NCBI GenBank assembly: GCA_963845735.1
Contig: CAWJTR010000041.1
Coordinates: 144,083-208,082, forward strand
Length of the DNA stretch: 64,000 nt
DNA from: AP-15 sp963845735
GTDB taxonomy: Bacteria > Pseudomonadota > Alphaproteobacteria > ATCC43930 > CGMCC-115725
Direction: 5' to 3'
Shown: positions 29,096 through 38,974 of the stretch, piece by piece
How the letters are laid out: the number at the start of each line of letters is the position of its first letter
How positions within the stretch are numbered: the stretch's first letter is position 1
Translations under genes and position numbers: made by a program
Notes under the pieces: model-generated
Databases searched by the model: none
Told to the model about the DNA's origin: nothing
The model's input: the letters and a program-made list of their open reading frames with translations, nothing else

Positions 29096-29992
29096 ATGAC
29101 CGCACCCGTCATCGGCATTATCGGCGGCAGCGGGCTTTACGAGATCGACGGGCTGGCCGACGTCGCATGGCGGCGGGTTGAGAGCCCATTCGGGGCTACT
29201 TCGGATGAATTCTGCTTCGGCACGCTCGACGGCCAACCGGTCGTGTTCGTGCCGCGTCACGGCCGCGGGCACGTGCTGCCGCCGTCGGAAATCAATTTCC
29301 GCGCCAACATCGACGCACTGAAACGCTGCGGCGTTGCCGATATCGTCTCGCTTTCCGCGGTCGGCAGCCTGCGCGAGGATCTTGCGCCCGGGGATTTCGT
29401 CGTCGTCGACCAATTTATCGACCGCACTTTTGCCCGGCCCAAGAGCTTCTTTGGCGCCGGCTGCGTCGCCCATGTTTCGATGGCGCATCCAGTGTGCGGC
29501 CGGATCGGCGACGCGCTGGCCGCGGCCGCGGCGCCGGCCGGATTGGCGCTGAAGCGCGGCGGCACCTACCTGGTCATGGAGGGACCCCAGTTCTCCAGCC
29601 TCGCCGAAAGCCGGCTCTACCGATCGTGGAATTGCGACGTGATCGGAATGACCAACATGCCCGAGGCCAAACTCGCCCGCGAGGCCGAGATTTGCTATGC
29701 TACGGTGGCAATGGTTACCGATTACGATTGCTGGCACCCGGATCACGACGCCGTGACCGTCGATACGATCGTCGGAGTTCTGCTGGCCAATGCGCAAAAG
29801 GCCAAGGCGCTGATCCGCCGGGTCGTTCCGCTCCTGGCCGCCCATACCGGCCCGTGCCGGCAGGGCTGCAGGCATGCCCTCGACCATGCGCTGATCACCG
29901 CACCCGAGCGGCGCGACCCGGCGCTGCTCGCCCGTCTCGACGCCGTCGCCGGGCGCGTGCTCGGGCCGCCGATTGTCGGGGAGACCAGATGA
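29096..29992 (+). CDS. mtnP: S-methyl-5'-thioadenosine phosphorylase
   Basis: 298-residue phosphorylase splitting methylthioadenosine into adenine and methylthioribose-1-phosphate for methionine salvage. Markers: IGIIGGSGLYEIDGL at the N-terminus, FVPRHGRGHVLPPSEINFRAN, YLVMEGPQFSSLAESR and IGMTNMPEAKLAREAE. The start at 29096 (MTAPVIG) fits the family; a longer frame begins inside petC. It is followed after one base by the start of mtnA, so the two salvage genes form a unit. Confidence 0.95.
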   Translation: MTAPVIGIIGGSGLYEIDGLADVAWRRVESPFGATSDEFCFGTLDGQPVVFVPRHGRGHVLPPSEINFRANIDALKRCGVADIVSLSAVGSLREDLAPGDFVVVDQFIDRTFARPKSFFGAGCVAHVSMAHPVCGRIGDALAAAAAPAGLALKRGGTYLVMEGPQFSSLAESRLYRSWNCDVIGMTNMPEAKLAREAEICYATVAMVTDYDCWHPDHDAVTVDTIVGVLLANAQKAKALIRRVVPLLAAHTGPCRQGCRHALDHALITAPERRDPALLARLDAVAGRVLGPPIVGETR

Positions 29993-29993
29993 G

Positions 29994-31089
29994 ATGAACG
30001 TTGGCGGCCGGCCGATGCGCACGATCTGGCTGGCCGCTGACCGGCGCACGGTCGAGATCATCGATCAGACAAGGCTGCCGCACGAGCTGGTGATCGTCGC
30101 GCTCGAGGACTCTCGACGATGCCGCAAATGCGATCCGCACGATGCAAGTGCGCGGGGCGCCGCTGATCGGCGCCGCGGCGGCTTACGGCATGGCGTTGGC
30201 GATGGCCGCGGACACCTCCGATTCGGCAATCGAACGAGCGGCGGCGACGCTCGCCGCGACCCGTCCGACCGCGGTCAATCTGGGCTGGGCGCTCGGCGAA
30301 ATGGAACGTGCGCTGCGCGAAGTCCCACCGCCGCAGCGCTTTGCCGCCGCCCTCACCAGGGCCGGCGAAATCGCCGAGAACGATGTCGCGATCTGCCGTG
30401 CCATCGGCGAGCACGGCGCGCGCCTGATCGAAGAGGCGTGGCGGCGCAAGGACATGACCGGGCGTGTCGATATCCTGACCCATTGCAACGCCGGCTGGCT
30501 CGCCACGGTCGATTGGGGAACCGCTCTCGCCCCCATCTATCGCGCCCATGACGACGGCATCCCGGTCCATGTCTGGGTGGACGAGACCCGGCCGCGCAAT
30601 CAGGGCGCCGGCCTGACCGCCTGGGAGCTCGGCCAGCACGGGGTTCCGCATACGGTCATCGTCGACAATGCCGGCGGCCATCTGATGCGGCAGGGCCTCG
30701 TCGATTTGTGTATCGTCGGCACCGACCGCACCACGGCCGGCGGCGACGTCGCCAACAAGATCGGCACCTATCTGAAGGCGCTGGCGGCGCACGACAACGA
30801 TATCCCGTTCTACGTGGCGCTACCCTCGCCGACGATCGACTGGCAGATCGAGAGCGGTGCGGCGATCCCGATCGAACGCCGCGACAGCCGCGAGGTCACC
30901 CATATCGAAGGCTGGACCGAGGCGGGGGAGCGGGTTTCGGTGCGCTTGACCCCGGCGGGCAGCCCCGCGGAGAATTACGCCTTCGACGTGACCCCGGCAC
31001 GGCTCGTCACCGCGCTGATTACCGAGCGCGGCGTCTGCCCGGCCTCGCGGTCCGGGCTGCTCTCGCTGTTTCCGGAGCGTCGCTGCTGA
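29994..31089 (+). CDS. mtnA: S-methyl-5-thioribose-1-phosphate isomerase, frameshifted
   Basis: About 365-residue isomerase converting methylthioribose-1-phosphate to methylthioribulose-1-phosphate, the step after MtnP. The first frame gives MRTIWLAADRRTVEIIDQTRLPHELVIV (split by context) and breaks at about 30112 (extra T). The second frame gives IRTMQVRGAPLIGAAAAYG, ILTHCNAGWLA with the catalytic Cys, and GTDRTTAGGDVANKIGTY with the catalytic Asp. Only the join makes a normal-length protein. The ATG at 29994 lies one base after the mtnP stop. Confidence 0.93.
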
Positions 31090-31124
31090 GCCGGCGGTTG
31101 CGATAGCGCAAAGGAGGCTCTGCG

Positions 31125-31976
31125 ATGGACGGCATCGCCGGCATCGATCACGTCATCGTCGCTGTCCGCGAGTCTGGAAAATGCCCGGAGCGCATGGAGC
31201 CGGCTCGGTTTTCGCTATCCCCGCGCGGCCGGCATATCGGGCAGGGCACCGCCAATTATTGCGTGATGTTCCCGTCCGATTATCTCGAGCTGCTCGGCAT
31301 CGTCGATGCGGCCGACTCGGTCGAACGCCTTGATGCTTTTCTGGCGCGACGCGAAGGGCCGATGGCGGCGGCTTTTGCCCCTGCCGGGACCGCGGAGGAG
31401 GCTCGTGCGGCGCTGCTGCGCCGGCAGCTGCACCCCTCCGAGCCGCGCCCGCTCGCCCGCCAAATCGAGCTGCCGCAGGGAACCGTCCTGCCCCGCTTCA
31501 GCCTGATCTCATTGCCGCCGGACGAAACCCCGGGGCTCGACAGCTTTTTGTGCAGTCACCTGACGCCGGCGCTGATGCGTCGGCCCGAATGGCTGGCCCA
31601 CCCCAACGGCGCCATCGGGCTGAGGGCGGTGCATGTCCTGGTCGAGAGCACGGCCCCGCTGCTGCCGGCCTACGATCGGCTGTTCGGGATCGTGCAGGTG
31701 ACGACGACGGACGCCGTCGCGGTCGTCCATATCGGGCGGCAGCGTCTGGTCTTCAGCACCCCCGACGATTTTCAGACGATGCATCCGGGGATCGAGATCG
31801 ATCCCGGATTTTCGCCGCCGGGGATTGTCGCGCTCGAACTCGGCGTCGAACGACTCCAGCGCACGATCGACCATCTGACCCAGCGGCACGTCGCGTTCGA
31901 CGAGATGCCCGGCGGCACCCTTGCCGTGCCGGCGCGCGAAGCGAGCGGCGCGGTTCTCCTGTTCAGCGAGGGCTGA
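31125..31976 (+). CDS. VOC-family (glyoxalase-like) protein with compensating shifts
   Basis: 283-residue protein with two vicinal-oxygen-chelate modules, the N-terminal GIDHVIVAVRE and a C-terminal half with RAVHVLVEST and GIVALELGVERLQ. Between codons about 16 and 31 the natural sequence lies in another frame (LENARSAWSRLGF), so the written residues SGKCPERMEPARF are probably wrong. One indel near 31173 and a second near 31212 cancel. Such proteins include dioxygenases, lyases and uncharacterised proteins; no substrate is inferred. Confidence 0.75.
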   Translation: MDGIAGIDHVIVAVRESGKCPERMEPARFSLSPRGRHIGQGTANYCVMFPSDYLELLGIVDAADSVERLDAFLARREGPMAAAFAPAGTAEEARAALLRRQLHPSEPRPLARQIELPQGTVLPRFSLISLPPDETPGLDSFLCSHLTPALMRRPEWLAHPNGAIGLRAVHVLVESTAPLLPAYDRLFGIVQVTTTDAVAVVHIGRQRLVFSTPDDFQTMHPGIEIDPGFSPPGIVALELGVERLQRTIDHLTQRHVAFDEMPGGTLAVPAREASGAVLLFSEG

Positions 31977-32091
31977 CTGGCTGCCGGCAGCGGTGCGACG
32001 TAGCGACCTGTCTGGATCTACCAGCCAATGCCTATAACCTTTGCGCCGCGCGGCGCTTCGCGCTCGCCGCTCCGCCTGCGATGATGGGCCG

Positions 32092-32901
32092 ATGCCGTTT
32101 TTCACAATCCCGTTTCCCGCGATCAATCCCGTCGCGCTCGCGATCGGCCCGTTTGCGATCCGCTGGTACGCGCTCGCCTATATCGTCGGGTTGTTGATCG
32201 GGTGGCGTTATTGCCTGGCTCTCTCCGGTCGGCCGCCCCATCTCGTCCGTCGTCAGGATGTCGACGATTTCCTCGTGTGGGCGACGCTCGGCGTCGTCCT
32301 CGGCGGACGTATCGGCTATGTGCTGTTCTACAATCCCGACTACTATTTCGCCCATCCGCTCCAGGCGCTCTATGTATGGCATGGCGGAATGTCGTTTCAT
32401 GGCGGCGCCATCGGGGTGACGATTGCGATCATCCTGTTTACCCGCCTGCGGACGATTCCCCTCTTCGCCTTTTCCGACATCATCGCCGAGGCGATCCCGA
32501 TCGGCCTGTTCTTTGGCCGCATCGCCAATTTCATCAACGGCGAGTTATATGGGCGGCCGACCGATGTGCCGTGGGCGATGATCTTTCCGAATGGCGGCCC
32601 GGTACCGCGTCACCCGAGCCAACTCTATGAGGCGTTTTGCGAAGGGATCCTGCTGTTCCTGCTGCTGTTCGTCGCCGAGCGACGTGGCGTTCGCAAAAGG
32701 CCGGGGATCGTCACCGGACTGTTTCTTGTCGGCTACGCCGTCGCTCGTATGTCGGGCGAACTGTTCCGCCAGCCGGACCCGCAATTGGGATATCTGATCT
32801 TCGGCACGACGATGGGTCAGCTGCTGTCGATCCCGGTGCTGATCGCCGGTATCGCGATCATCCTGTGGGCCCGCCGGGCGCCTCGTTCTGCGCGGCCGTG
32901 A
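32092..32901 (+). CDS. lgt: Prolipoprotein diacylglyceryl transferase Lgt
   Basis: 269-residue inner-membrane enzyme that attaches diacylglycerol to the lipobox Cys of prolipoproteins. Seven helices are visible. Signature blocks: FAIRWYALAYIVGLLIG, YVWHGGMSFHGGAIGV with the essential His, and GRIANFINGELYGRPTDVPW with the essential Arg and Asn, then RHPSQLYEA. The start at 32092 (MPFFTIPFP) fits the family; an earlier in-frame start adds a non-homologous leader. The next gene begins within its stop codon. Confidence 0.96.
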   Translation: MPFFTIPFPAINPVALAIGPFAIRWYALAYIVGLLIGWRYCLALSGRPPHLVRRQDVDDFLVWATLGVVLGGRIGYVLFYNPDYYFAHPLQALYVWHGGMSFHGGAIGVTIAIILFTRLRTIPLFAFSDIIAEAIPIGLFFGRIANFINGELYGRPTDVPWAMIFPNGGPVPRHPSQLYEAFCEGILLFLLLFVAERRGVRKRPGIVTGLFLVGYAVARMSGELFRQPDPQLGYLIFGTTMGQLLSIPVLIAGIAIILWARRAPRSARP

Positions 32902-34006
32902 GCGCGAACGCGCTCGGCGACAAGATCGCCCGCCGCATCCGCAACGGGGGGCCGCTGTCGCTCGCGGCCTATATGGCGATCGCTCTGCACGATCCCGATC
33001 TCGGCTATTATGCCACTCGCCAGCCGTATCGGCGCCGCCGGCGATTTCGTGACGGCGCCCGAGATCAGCCAGGTTTTCGGCGAGCTGATCGGGCTGTGGT
33101 GCGCGCTGGTCTGGGAGCAGATCGGTCGACCCGATCCCGTGATCCTGGCGGAGTTGGGTCCCGGGAGCGGCGTACTCGCCGACGATCTGTTGCGCGCCGC
33201 CGGCGCCGTGCCCGAACTTCGCCGCGCACTGCGCCTCTATCTGGTCGAAGCGAGCCCGGTGCTGCGCGGTGAACAAAAACGCCGGCTCGCTTATGCAGAC
33301 CCGGTGTGGCTGACCCGGTTCGACGAGTTGCCGGCGGGTCCGATGCTGATCGTGGCCAACGAATTCCTCGACGCGCTGCCGATCCGCCAGCTCGTGCGCG
33401 GGCATCGCGACTGGTCGGAGCGTATGGTGGCGCTTGATCGCGACGATCGGCTGGTCTTTGCCGATGGTCCCGAGAGCCCGGCCCTCTCGCTGCTGGTCCC
33501 CGATAATCTGCGCAATACAGCTCGGCCAGGCACCGTCTTCGAGTTCTGCCCCCAGGCGCTCGCCCTGAGCGCCGTCCTCGGCGCCCGCCTCGAGCACGAT
33601 CCGGGCGCAGCCTTGTTCATCGATTACGGCTACTTTCCGAGCCGGCGCGGGGACGACCTTGCGCGCCCTCTCCCACCACGGGCCGGTTGACGCGCTGGCA
33701 TCCCCGGGGAGTGCCGATTTGAGCGCCCATGTCGATTTTGCCGCCTTCGCGCAGGCGGCTCGCACAGCCGGAGCCAACGCCCATGGGCCGGTGTCTCAGG
33801 GCCGCTTCCTCGGCATGCTCGGCGCCGGCGCCCGGCTCGACGCCCTGCTCCAGCGGGCGACCGCCGACCAGCGGCAGCGGCTCGAAAGCGGCGTCGTGCG
33901 CTTGCTCGACCCTGCCCAAATGGGTGATTTGTTCAAGGCCGTGGCTCTGGTCTCGCCGTGGCTGCCGACGCCCTTCGGTTTCGAATTTGCGGAAACGCAG
34001 CGATGA
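32898..34006 (+). CDS. MidA/NDUFAF7-like SAM-dependent methyltransferase, two frameshifts
   Basis: Class I methyltransferase of COG1565, relatives of NDUFAF7, which dimethylates an arginine in complex I subunit NDUFS2. Frame 1, from a GTG overlapping the lgt stop, gives RRIRNGGPLSLAAYMAIALHDPDLGYYATRQP. An extra T near 33030 leads to IGAAGDFVTAPEISQVFGELIG and the SAM site LAELGPGSGVLADDL, with NEFLDALPIRQL. A second break near 33652 leads to LRALSHHGPVDAL and the end at 34006. A role in complex I assembly is inferred only from the family. Confidence 0.9.
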
Positions 34007-34771
34007 TCGCTCTCGATGTACTCGACGCGAACGGCGCAGTTCGACACGCTTTCTTTACCCGGCGGGGCGGGGTCAGCCAGGGCCTGTTCGGATCGCTCAA
34101 TTGCGGATTCGGCTCGGGTGACCCTGCGGAGAACGTCGCGCGCAACCGCGCGATCGCGCTGGACAGGCTGGATCTGTCGGCCGACCGGCTGGTGACCTGT
34201 CGGCAGATCCACAGCGCCGTGGTGGTCATCGTCGAAGACCCTTGGCGCCGCGAGGACGCGCCGCGAGCCGACGGTATGGTCTCCCGCGTTCCCGGCGTGG
34301 CGCTGGGCATTTTGGCGGCCGATTGCGCCCCGGTCCTGCTCGCACGATCCGGTCGCCCGGGTGATCGGCGCCGCGCATGCCGGCTGGCGTGGAGCGCTCG
34401 GCGGAGTCGTCGAGGCGACCATCATGCAGATGGCGGCGCTCGGGGCAGAGCCTGGCCATATCCGCGCCGGGATCGGCCCCTGCATCGGCCCCGCTTCCTA
34501 CGAGGTCGGTCCCGAATTCCCCCAGCCGGTCGTCGCCGAAGATCCCGGCGCCGCGGCTTATTTTGCGCCGGCGCGACGCTCCGGTCATTTCATGTTCGAC
34601 CTCGCCGGCTATGTCGAGCACCGTCTTGGCCGGGCCGGGGTGAGGCTGGTGCAGCATGCTCGGCACGATACCGCCGCCGATGAGGAGCGGTTCTTCAGCT
34701 ATCGCCGCGCCTGCCTGCGCGGCGAGACCACCTACGGCCGCGGGCTTTCGGCCATCGTGCTCGACGAATGA
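34003..34771 (+). CDS. pgeF: Peptidoglycan editing factor PgeF (YfiH laccase-domain), frameshifted
   Basis: About 255-residue DUF152 protein. Relatives act as purine nucleoside phosphorylase/adenosine deaminase or remove wrongly placed serine from muropeptides. Frame 1 shows HAFFTRRGGVSQGLFGSLNCG and LVTCRQIHSAVVV, then ADCAPVLLA; an extra C near 34349 leads to DPVARVIGAAHAGWRGALGG, with Zn ligands Cys and His, and IGPCIGPASYEVG. The ATG overlaps the previous stop (ATGA) and its own stop overlaps the next start, so translation is tightly coupled. Confidence 0.92.
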
Positions 34772-35646
34772 CCGGATGGCGGCGGGCTGGCGCTGCGACG
34801 ACGCTGTTGCTGGCGGCTTGTCAGCCGTTGCCGCACCCTTTCGCCGGCGATGTGCCAAAACCGGGCTCGCCGATGCTGACGTTGCGCGACAGCGCCAGCG
34901 TCGCTATCTCGCCGCTCAAAGGCGGGCCACGGGCGACGGCCGAAAAGCTGGCGCCGGCGATGGCCCAGGCGCTGCAACAGCGCGAAATTCCCGCCAGCGA
35001 TCGCACGGCGAGCATAGCCAGCTACCAGCTCGACGGGCGGGTCCAGCGCATGCCTCCCGCCGACGGCAAGACCGCGGTGGTCGTGCTGTGGGAGTTGCGC
35101 GATCCCGCCGGCAAATTGCTTGGCGAGCGGGCAGAGCGGGTCGAGGCCACCGATGGTGATTGGCAACAAGGAAAAGACGACGCCGTCGCCCGTCTCGCCG
35201 CCGCCGGCGCCGAGCAGATCGCCGCCATGCTGCTGGACAAAGCCCCGGTCGAGGCTGCCGATGAGGGGCAGACCCGGCTGCTGATCCGCGGGGTCGAGGG
35301 CGCGCCCGGCGACGGTGGAACAGCTTTGGCAAGCGCCATTTCGACCTTGTTGAAGCGGCAAGACCTGGCGATCGTCTCCGATCCGCAGGCAAAGGCCGAT
35401 GTTCTGCTCGACGCCGATGTCGTCGTCGGCAAGCCCGAATCCGGCAAACAGCATGTCAAGATCGTCTGGCATGTGCGCAACAAGGACGGCAGCGAGATCG
35501 GCAACGTCGCCCAGGAGAACGATGTTCCGGCCGGCCTGCTCAACGGGTCTTGGGGCGACGTCGCCTACACGGTCGCCGTTTCCGCTCAGGACGGAATCAT
35601 GGCGCTGATCGCGCGCGCCGCCCCGCCATCCGGCGGCAAAACCTGA
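34768..35646 (+). CDS. Hypothetical lipoprotein
   Basis: 292 residues with a lipoprotein signal peptide (ATTLLLAACQPL; lipobox LAAC, Cys at 18). The mature part is soluble and has two similar-looking halves: SVAISPLKGGPRATAEKLAPAMAQAL, then TRLLIRGVEGAPGDGGTALASAI. Both are followed by a strand and a VVVLWELRD or VKIVWHVRNKDG segment. This suggests an internal duplication, seen by eye only. It is coupled to pgeF by an ATGA overlap and lies four genes after lgt, the enzyme that would lipidate it. No function is known. Confidence 0.8.
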   Translation: MTGWRRAGAATTLLLAACQPLPHPFAGDVPKPGSPMLTLRDSASVAISPLKGGPRATAEKLAPAMAQALQQREIPASDRTASIASYQLDGRVQRMPPADGKTAVVVLWELRDPAGKLLGERAERVEATDGDWQQGKDDAVARLAAAGAEQIAAMLLDKAPVEAADEGQTRLLIRGVEGAPGDGGTALASAISTLLKRQDLAIVSDPQAKADVLLDADVVVGKPESGKQHVKIVWHVRNKDGSEIGNVAQENDVPAGLLNGSWGDVAYTVAVSAQDGIMALIARAAPPSGGKT

Positions 35647-35789
35647 ACTCCCCCGCTGGTCGGTTGACCATGAGGCAAGGGGCGCGAGGCAAGCCCTGTG
35701 CGGTTGTCAGGCTGAGCGCGAATTGTTACATTACTGCTACGTGCAGCCGCGGGATTCGGCCCGTCGGCGCCCTTGCTGGCCGCTGCGTC

Positions 35790-36722
35790 ATGAAAATTCT
35801 TGCCTGCAACAGCAATCGGCCGCTCGCTGAAGCCATCGCCGCCTACCTCGACTTACCGTTGACCAAGGCTATCGTGCGCCGTTTCTCCGATATGGAGGTG
35901 TTTGTCGAGATTCAGGAGAACGTGCGCGGCGAGGATGTCTTTGTGATCCAATCGACCTCCTTTCCGGCAAACGACAACCTGATGGAGCTGCTGGTCAGTC
36001 TCGACGCGCTGAAGCGCAGCTCGGCGCGGCGGGTGACGGCGGTGATCCCCTATTACGGCTATGCCCGGCAAGACCGCAAATCCGCGCCGCGTACCCCGAT
36101 CTCGGCCAAGCTTGTCGCCAACATGATCACTGCGGCCGGCGCCGACCGCGTGCTGACCCTCGATCTCCACGCCGGACAGATCCAGGGTTTCTTCGATATC
36201 CCGACCGATAATTTATACGCCGAGCCGGTGCTGGTGAAGGACATCCGCGATCATCACGCCCTCCGCGACCTCATTATCGTATCGCCGGATGTGGGCGGCG
36301 TCTTTCGCGCTCGGCAGTTTGCCCGCCGGCTCGACGCCGACCTCGCGATCATCGACAAGCGTCGCGAGCGCGCAGGCGTGTCCGAGGTCATGAACATCAT
36401 CGGCGATGTCGCCGGGCGTCGCTGCATCCTGGTCGACGACATGGTCGACACCGCCGGCACTTTGTGCAACGCGGCCAGGGCGTTGATCGGCGCCGGCGCG
36501 TCCGCGGTGTTCTCCTACGTCTCGCATGGGGTGCTGTCGGGCGGCGCGGTGGCCCAGGTCATCGATTCGCCGATCGAAATGCTGGTCACGACCGACAGCA
36601 TCGTCGCGACCGAGGCGGTGCGGCAAGCGAACAACATCCGCCAGGTGTCGATTGCGCCGTTGATGGCCGAGGCGATCCGCCGGATCAGCGAGGAGCGTTC
36701 GGTCTCGAGCCTATTCGATTGA
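35790..36722 (+). CDS. prs: Ribose-phosphate pyrophosphokinase
   Basis: 310-residue PRPP synthase, transferring pyrophosphate from ATP to ribose-5-phosphate for nucleotides, His and Trp. The N-terminal MKILACNSNRPLAEAIA, the ATP loop RRFSDMEVFVEI, the flexible loop YYGYARQDRKSAPRTPISA, the LDLHAGQIQGFFDIP Mg site and the PRPP loop ILVDDMVDTAGT are all present. The start at 35790 matches the family; the longer frame to 35550 overlaps the lipoprotein gene. The frame is intact. Confidence 0.97.
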   Translation: MKILACNSNRPLAEAIAAYLDLPLTKAIVRRFSDMEVFVEIQENVRGEDVFVIQSTSFPANDNLMELLVSLDALKRSSARRVTAVIPYYGYARQDRKSAPRTPISAKLVANMITAAGADRVLTLDLHAGQIQGFFDIPTDNLYAEPVLVKDIRDHHALRDLIIVSPDVGGVFRARQFARRLDADLAIIDKRRERAGVSEVMNIIGDVAGRRCILVDDMVDTAGTLCNAARALIGAGASAVFSYVSHGVLSGGAVAQVIDSPIEMLVTTDSIVATEAVRQANNIRQVSIAPLMAEAIRRISEERSVSSLFD

Positions 36723-36745
36723 GCCTCGCGGCTCGTCCCACGACA

Positions 36746-37873
36746 ATGAACCCTGCGATCACCCCGATCACGATGCCCAAATGGGGGCTGACGATGACCG
36801 AGGGCAAGGTCGTCGGCTGGCTCAAGCGGGAAGGACAGCATTTCGCGGCGGGCGAGGAACTCCTGGAGATCGAGACGACCAAGATCACCAATGTCCTCGA
36901 AATCCCGGAGGGCGGCGTCTTGCGACGGATCGTGGCGCAAGCCGGGGCCACCTTGCCGGTCGGCGCCTTGCTTGCAGTAGTCGCGCCCGAGACCGTGCCC
37001 CAAGCCGAGATCGACGCGTACGTAGCCGAGTTCGCCGCCATCGAACCCGCGGTCGAGAGCGGCGCGGAAGCTGAGGCGATCCAGCCACAAGAGATCGACG
37101 CCGCTGGGCGGCGGCTGCGCTACCTGGAACTCGGCGAAGGCGGCAACCTCCCAGTCGTGCTGATCCACGGCTTCGGCGGCGACCTCAACACCTGGATGTT
37201 CACCCAGCCGGCGCTTGCCGAGAGCCGGCGCACGATCGCTCTCGACCTCCCCGGGCATGGCGGCTCGGTTAAGGAGGTGGGGTCGGGCGATCCTGAAAGC
37301 TTGGCCGACGCGATCGAGGCCGTGGTGGATGGGCTCGCGGTCGGGCGGATACATCTCGTCGGGCACTCGATGGGCGGCGCGCTAGCGGCATTGACGGCGT
37401 TGCGGCGGCCGGAGCGCATTGCGAGCCTGACCCTGATCGCCTCGGCCGGGTTTGGGCCGGAGCTCAACGCCGCCTTTATCGACGGCTTCGTCCGCGCCGC
37501 GCGCCGCCGCGAGGCGATCGAGGCGCTCAATCAACTGGTTCACGACCCGGCGCTGGTCAGCCGCGCGATGGTCGAGGAAGTCTTGCGCTATAAGCGCTTG
37601 GACGGCGTCACCGCGGCGCTGACGACGATCGCTGGAGCGTGGTTCGCCGGTGGCCGGCAAGCGCTCGACCTGACCGGCCGGATCGGCGCAATCACGCTCC
37701 CGGTGCAGCTGATTTGGGGCCGCGACGACCGCATCATCCCGGTCGAGCACGCCGAGGCGCTCGCCTCACGCTGGCCGGTGCACATTCTCGACGAGACCGG
37801 ACATCTGCCGCATCTGGAAAAGTCCGGCGAGGTCAACCGGCTGATCAAGGCGTTCATCGATCGCCACGCCTGA
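36746..37873 (+). CDS. acoC: Acetoin dehydrogenase E2-type lipoyl/hydrolase fusion (AcoC-like)
   Basis: 375 residues in two parts. Residues 1-80 are a lipoyl domain (MPKWGLTMTEGKVVGWL; lipoyl Lys in EIETTKITNVLE). Residues about 115-375 are an alpha/beta hydrolase with VLIHGFGGDLNTWMF, the nucleophile elbow GHSMGGALA and the catalytic Asp/His region WGRDDRIIP and DETGHLPHLEK. This architecture is typical of AcoC, the acetyltransferase of the acetoin dehydrogenase complex. Its E1 partners lie 5-10 kb away on the other strand (acoB, acoA). No E3 gene is in the window. Confidence 0.85.
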   Translation: MNPAITPITMPKWGLTMTEGKVVGWLKREGQHFAAGEELLEIETTKITNVLEIPEGGVLRRIVAQAGATLPVGALLAVVAPETVPQAEIDAYVAEFAAIEPAVESGAEAEAIQPQEIDAAGRRLRYLELGEGGNLPVVLIHGFGGDLNTWMFTQPALAESRRTIALDLPGHGGSVKEVGSGDPESLADAIEAVVDGLAVGRIHLVGHSMGGALAALTALRRPERIASLTLIASAGFGPELNAAFIDGFVRAARRREAIEALNQLVHDPALVSRAMVEEVLRYKRLDGVTAALTTIAGAWFAGGRQALDLTGRIGAITLPVQLIWGRDDRIIPVEHAEALASRWPVHILDETGHLPHLEKSGEVNRLIKAFIDRHA

Positions 37874-37901
37874 CGCTGCGCGGTACTGCCGGGACCTGGC
37901 G

Positions 37902-38615
37902 TCAGCAGCCGAGCTTGGCGGCGAGGTCGATAAAGCTGTCGGCGATCACATCGAAATCGTGCTCGGCCTTGAAATCGCGGGTCTTGTTGGGGCCCTGCTC
38001 CAATGGCCGGCTGACAAAGGCGGTGTGGAAGCCGCGGCCGCGCGCCGCGACCAGATCGCCATTATGCGCCGCGACCATCATGCACTCTTCGGGCTTCAGA
38101 TCGAGAAAGGCGGCGGTGCGGTCATAAGCCTCGGGCTGCGGCTTGTAGGCGTGGGCGACTTCGGCGCCGAGGATCGCGTCCCACGGCAATCCTGCGTATT
38201 TGGCCATGTTGACCATCAGCGCGACATTGCCGTTCGACAAGGTCACCAGGATGAATTTGCGCTTGAGCCGGGTCAGGCCCTCGACGGTATCCGGCCACCC
38301 GTCGAGGCGATGCCAGGCACGGTTCAGGTGGTCGATCTCCGCCTTGCTGAGCCCTGAGATCCCGAACTCCGGCAACAGCTCGACCAGGTTCTCGCGATGC
38401 AGGTCGTCGAGCCGGGTCCATGGGCGCTCGCCATTGCGCACTTTGGCCATCGCCGGCTGGTAGCGCGCCCGCCACTGATCGGCAAAAGCGTGCCAGTCCT
38501 TGTCGTAGCCCTTTGGCCCGAGAAGAGCCTTGGCCTCGCGCGCAATGCTGTCGCGCCAGTTCACCACCGTGCCGAACACGTCAAAAGTCAGGGCCTTTAC
38601 ATCCGAAAGCGCCAT
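37902..38615 (-). CDS. L-2-haloacid dehalogenase (haloacid dehalogenase type II)
   Basis: 237-residue HAD-superfamily hydrolase. The nucleophile Asp is in KALTFDVFGTVVNWRDSI (residue about 12). Motif II is VTLSNGNVALMV; the Lys of motif III is in AHAYKPQPEAY; motif IV is MVAAHNGDLVAARGRGFHTAFV. The LSNGN and AHNGD forms are characteristic of type II 2-haloacid dehalogenases, which release halide from 2-haloalkanoates. Whether the natural substrate is halogenated is not certain. It converges with acoC about 28 bases from its stop. Confidence 0.9.
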   Translation of the reverse strand: MALSDVKALTFDVFGTVVNWRDSIAREAKALLGPKGYDKDWHAFADQWRARYQPAMAKVRNGERPWTRLDDLHRENLVELLPEFGISGLSKAEIDHLNRAWHRLDGWPDTVEGLTRLKRKFILVTLSNGNVALMVNMAKYAGLPWDAILGAEVAHAYKPQPEAYDRTAAFLDLKPEECMMVAAHNGDLVAARGRGFHTAFVSRPLEQGPNKTRDFKAEHDFDVIADSFIDLAAKLGC

Positions 38616-38974
38616 CGTCCGACCTTCCCTCTTGCCTGTTCCCGCTCCCGGCGGGTGTGGCGCAGCTGCGGGGCATCGTCAACCACCGTAATCGCGGGTC
38701 GAGCATAAAATCCCTGTTCTTTCGAGCGGCGGTGTGGCTGGCGCCGACCAGGGCATCTGTTGGCCAAACTCCGGCAATCGGCGGCCAACGGGTTGGCGAC
38801 GATCGAATTTCGTTGCGGCGCGCCTCGCCGAGACGGAGAATCGCGCCAACAGACCGGGCTTCAGGGGAATGTCGGCTCCCTAACCCTGCCGCGAAGCGGG
38901 GGAGGAGCGGGCATGGCGCCGCTGCAAGCGACGGAGGACATTTTCGCACTCATCTTTCCGGGAGGAAGACGGCA
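38616..38974. other. Intergenic stretch
   Basis: About 360 bases between the divergent dehalogenase and NHL-repeat genes. It must hold promoters for both. Short GC-rich repeats occur (for example CCGCGAAGCGGGGGAGG near 38890), but no operator or RNA was recognised. Confidence 0.4.
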
